Assembly: GCA_030044075.1 (NCBI GenBank)
Contig: JASHWM010000002.1
Span: forward strand, 1 to 6,858
DNA length: 6,858 nt
Direction of reading: 5' to 3'
From: Candidatus Rhabdochlamydia sp.
Lineage (GTDB): Bacteria > Chlamydiota > Chlamydiia > Chlamydiales > Rhabdochlamydiaceae
The notes under the pieces are model-generated. The model was not told where the DNA came from, ran no database searches, and saw only the letters and a list, made by a program, of their open reading frames with translations. Below, one piece after another: positions 6,360 to 6,858 of the stretch. A program made the translations under genes and the position numbers. The number at the start of each line of letters is the position of its first letter. Positions within the stretch are counted from its first letter, which is position 1.

Positions 6360-6858
6360 ATGATAAAAAATATAAACAACCGAATGATCGGTGGCATTCT
6401 GCTCATCAGCGGAACAACAATTGGCGCCGGCATGCTCGCGCTGCCTATTTCAACGGCCCTTGCCGGTTTTTATCCTTCTCTTGTGCTTATTGTTTGCTGC
6501 TGGTTTTTTATGCTGATCAGCGCCTTTTTTTTTCTCGATGTCAACCTCGCTGTGCGAGGCGAGCCGAACCTCATCTCAATGGCGGGAAAGACTTTGGGCC
6601 TTTGGGGGAAATCTGTAGCGTGGTTGTTTTATCTCTTGCTCCTGTATTCGCTCACGGCCGCATATATCGCAGGGAGCGCTTCTCTTTTTGCCGAGGGGAT
6701 TGCATCTATAACCGGGGTCCGCATCCCTGAGTCTTTATCCTTCTTCTGCCTGCCCCTTCTTTTTGGGGGCTTTGTGTATTTGGGCACAAGGGGCGTCGAC
6801 TATGTGAACCGCCTTCTGATGATCGGTCTTGTTGCAACCTATGTGATGTTCACAGGGT
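6360..6858 (+). CDS. tyrP: TyrP-like aromatic amino acid permease, second copy (3' end beyond the window)
   Basis: The frame is open from the ATG at 6360 to the right edge, giving 166 codons with no stop. The product begins MIKNINNRMIGGILLISG and carries the family motif GTTIGAGMLALP (18-29), NLISMAG (70-76) and FVYLGTRGVD (138-147). Four hydrophobic segments and the start of a fifth are visible (about 9-31, 35-60, 82-110, 125-143 and 150 onward). It aligns without gaps to the preceding permease with roughly 43 % identical residues by hand count over about 156 positions, so it is an old tandem duplicate rather than a recent copy. The upstream A-run has no Shine-Dalgarno; the alternative ATG at 6384 (codon 9) has none either. 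The 7-base gap after the first permease argues for co-transcription and coupled translation. Substrate is unproven. Confidence 0.9.
   Translation, partial: MIKNINNRMIGGILLISGTTIGAGMLALPISTALAGFYPSLVLIVCCWFFMLISAFFFLDVNLAVRGEPNLISMAGKTLGLWGKSVAWLFYLLLLYSLTAAYIAGSASLFAEGIASITGVRIPESLSFFCLPLLFGGFVYLGTRGVDYVNRLLMIGLVATYVMFTG

Noticed and set aside
1..6858. CRISPR array, tRNA, rRNA, transposase or riboswitch
   Set aside because: No spaced repeats of CRISPR type, no cloverleaf or rRNA-like stretch, no transposase frame or terminal inverted repeats, and no conserved riboswitch core were seen on either strand.

Overview
The window looks chromosomal and most likely comes from a member of the Chlamydiae, probably an environmental (Parachlamydia/Waddlia/Simkania-like) lineage. 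Three things point there. The first is a double-length ThyX-type thymidylate synthase of the kind known from Chlamydia. The second is a tandem pair of TyrP-like aromatic amino acid permeases, a duplication also known in Chlamydia. The third is hemB placed directly beside thyX. This assignment is inference from gene content; there is no rRNA or other direct taxonomic marker.

Layout, left to right. At 1-666 (minus strand) lies the 5' part, 222 codons, of a protein I do not recognise; it runs off the left edge. A 365-bp, very A/T-rich non-coding stretch follows (667-1031; about 21 % G+C by hand count over 721-1020). It separates two divergent genes and holds -10-like boxes for both, plus inverted and direct repeats just ahead of the rightward gene. 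At 1032-2366 (plus) is a complete AAA-type ATPase with a C-terminal DUF4143/PD-(D/E)XK-like domain, an accessory-type gene of unknown function. It converges on hemB (2363-3367, minus), and both genes terminate on the same palindromic CTAG. A 121-bp divergent spacer follows. To its right is a rightward cluster: thyX (3489-5129), a complete permease (5126-6352, 4-bp ATGA overlap with thyX) and a second, paralogous permease (6360 onward, cut by the right edge after 166 codons).

How the genes fit together. hemB makes porphobilinogen for tetrapyrrole synthesis. thyX makes dTMP with flavin chemistry. The two permeases should import tyrosine or tryptophan. The tight spacing of thyX and the permeases suggests one transcript with translational coupling. 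The ATPase and the AT-rich DNA in front of it look like a later insertion beside a conserved hemB-thyX block.

I see no clearly undescribed multi-gene system. The most notable points are the complementary loss of active-site motif residues between the two halves of ThyX, the unidentified left-hand gene, and the repeat-laden, possibly leaderless promoter of the DUF4143 ATPase. No rRNA, tRNA, CRISPR array, insertion sequence or convincing intrinsic terminator was found.
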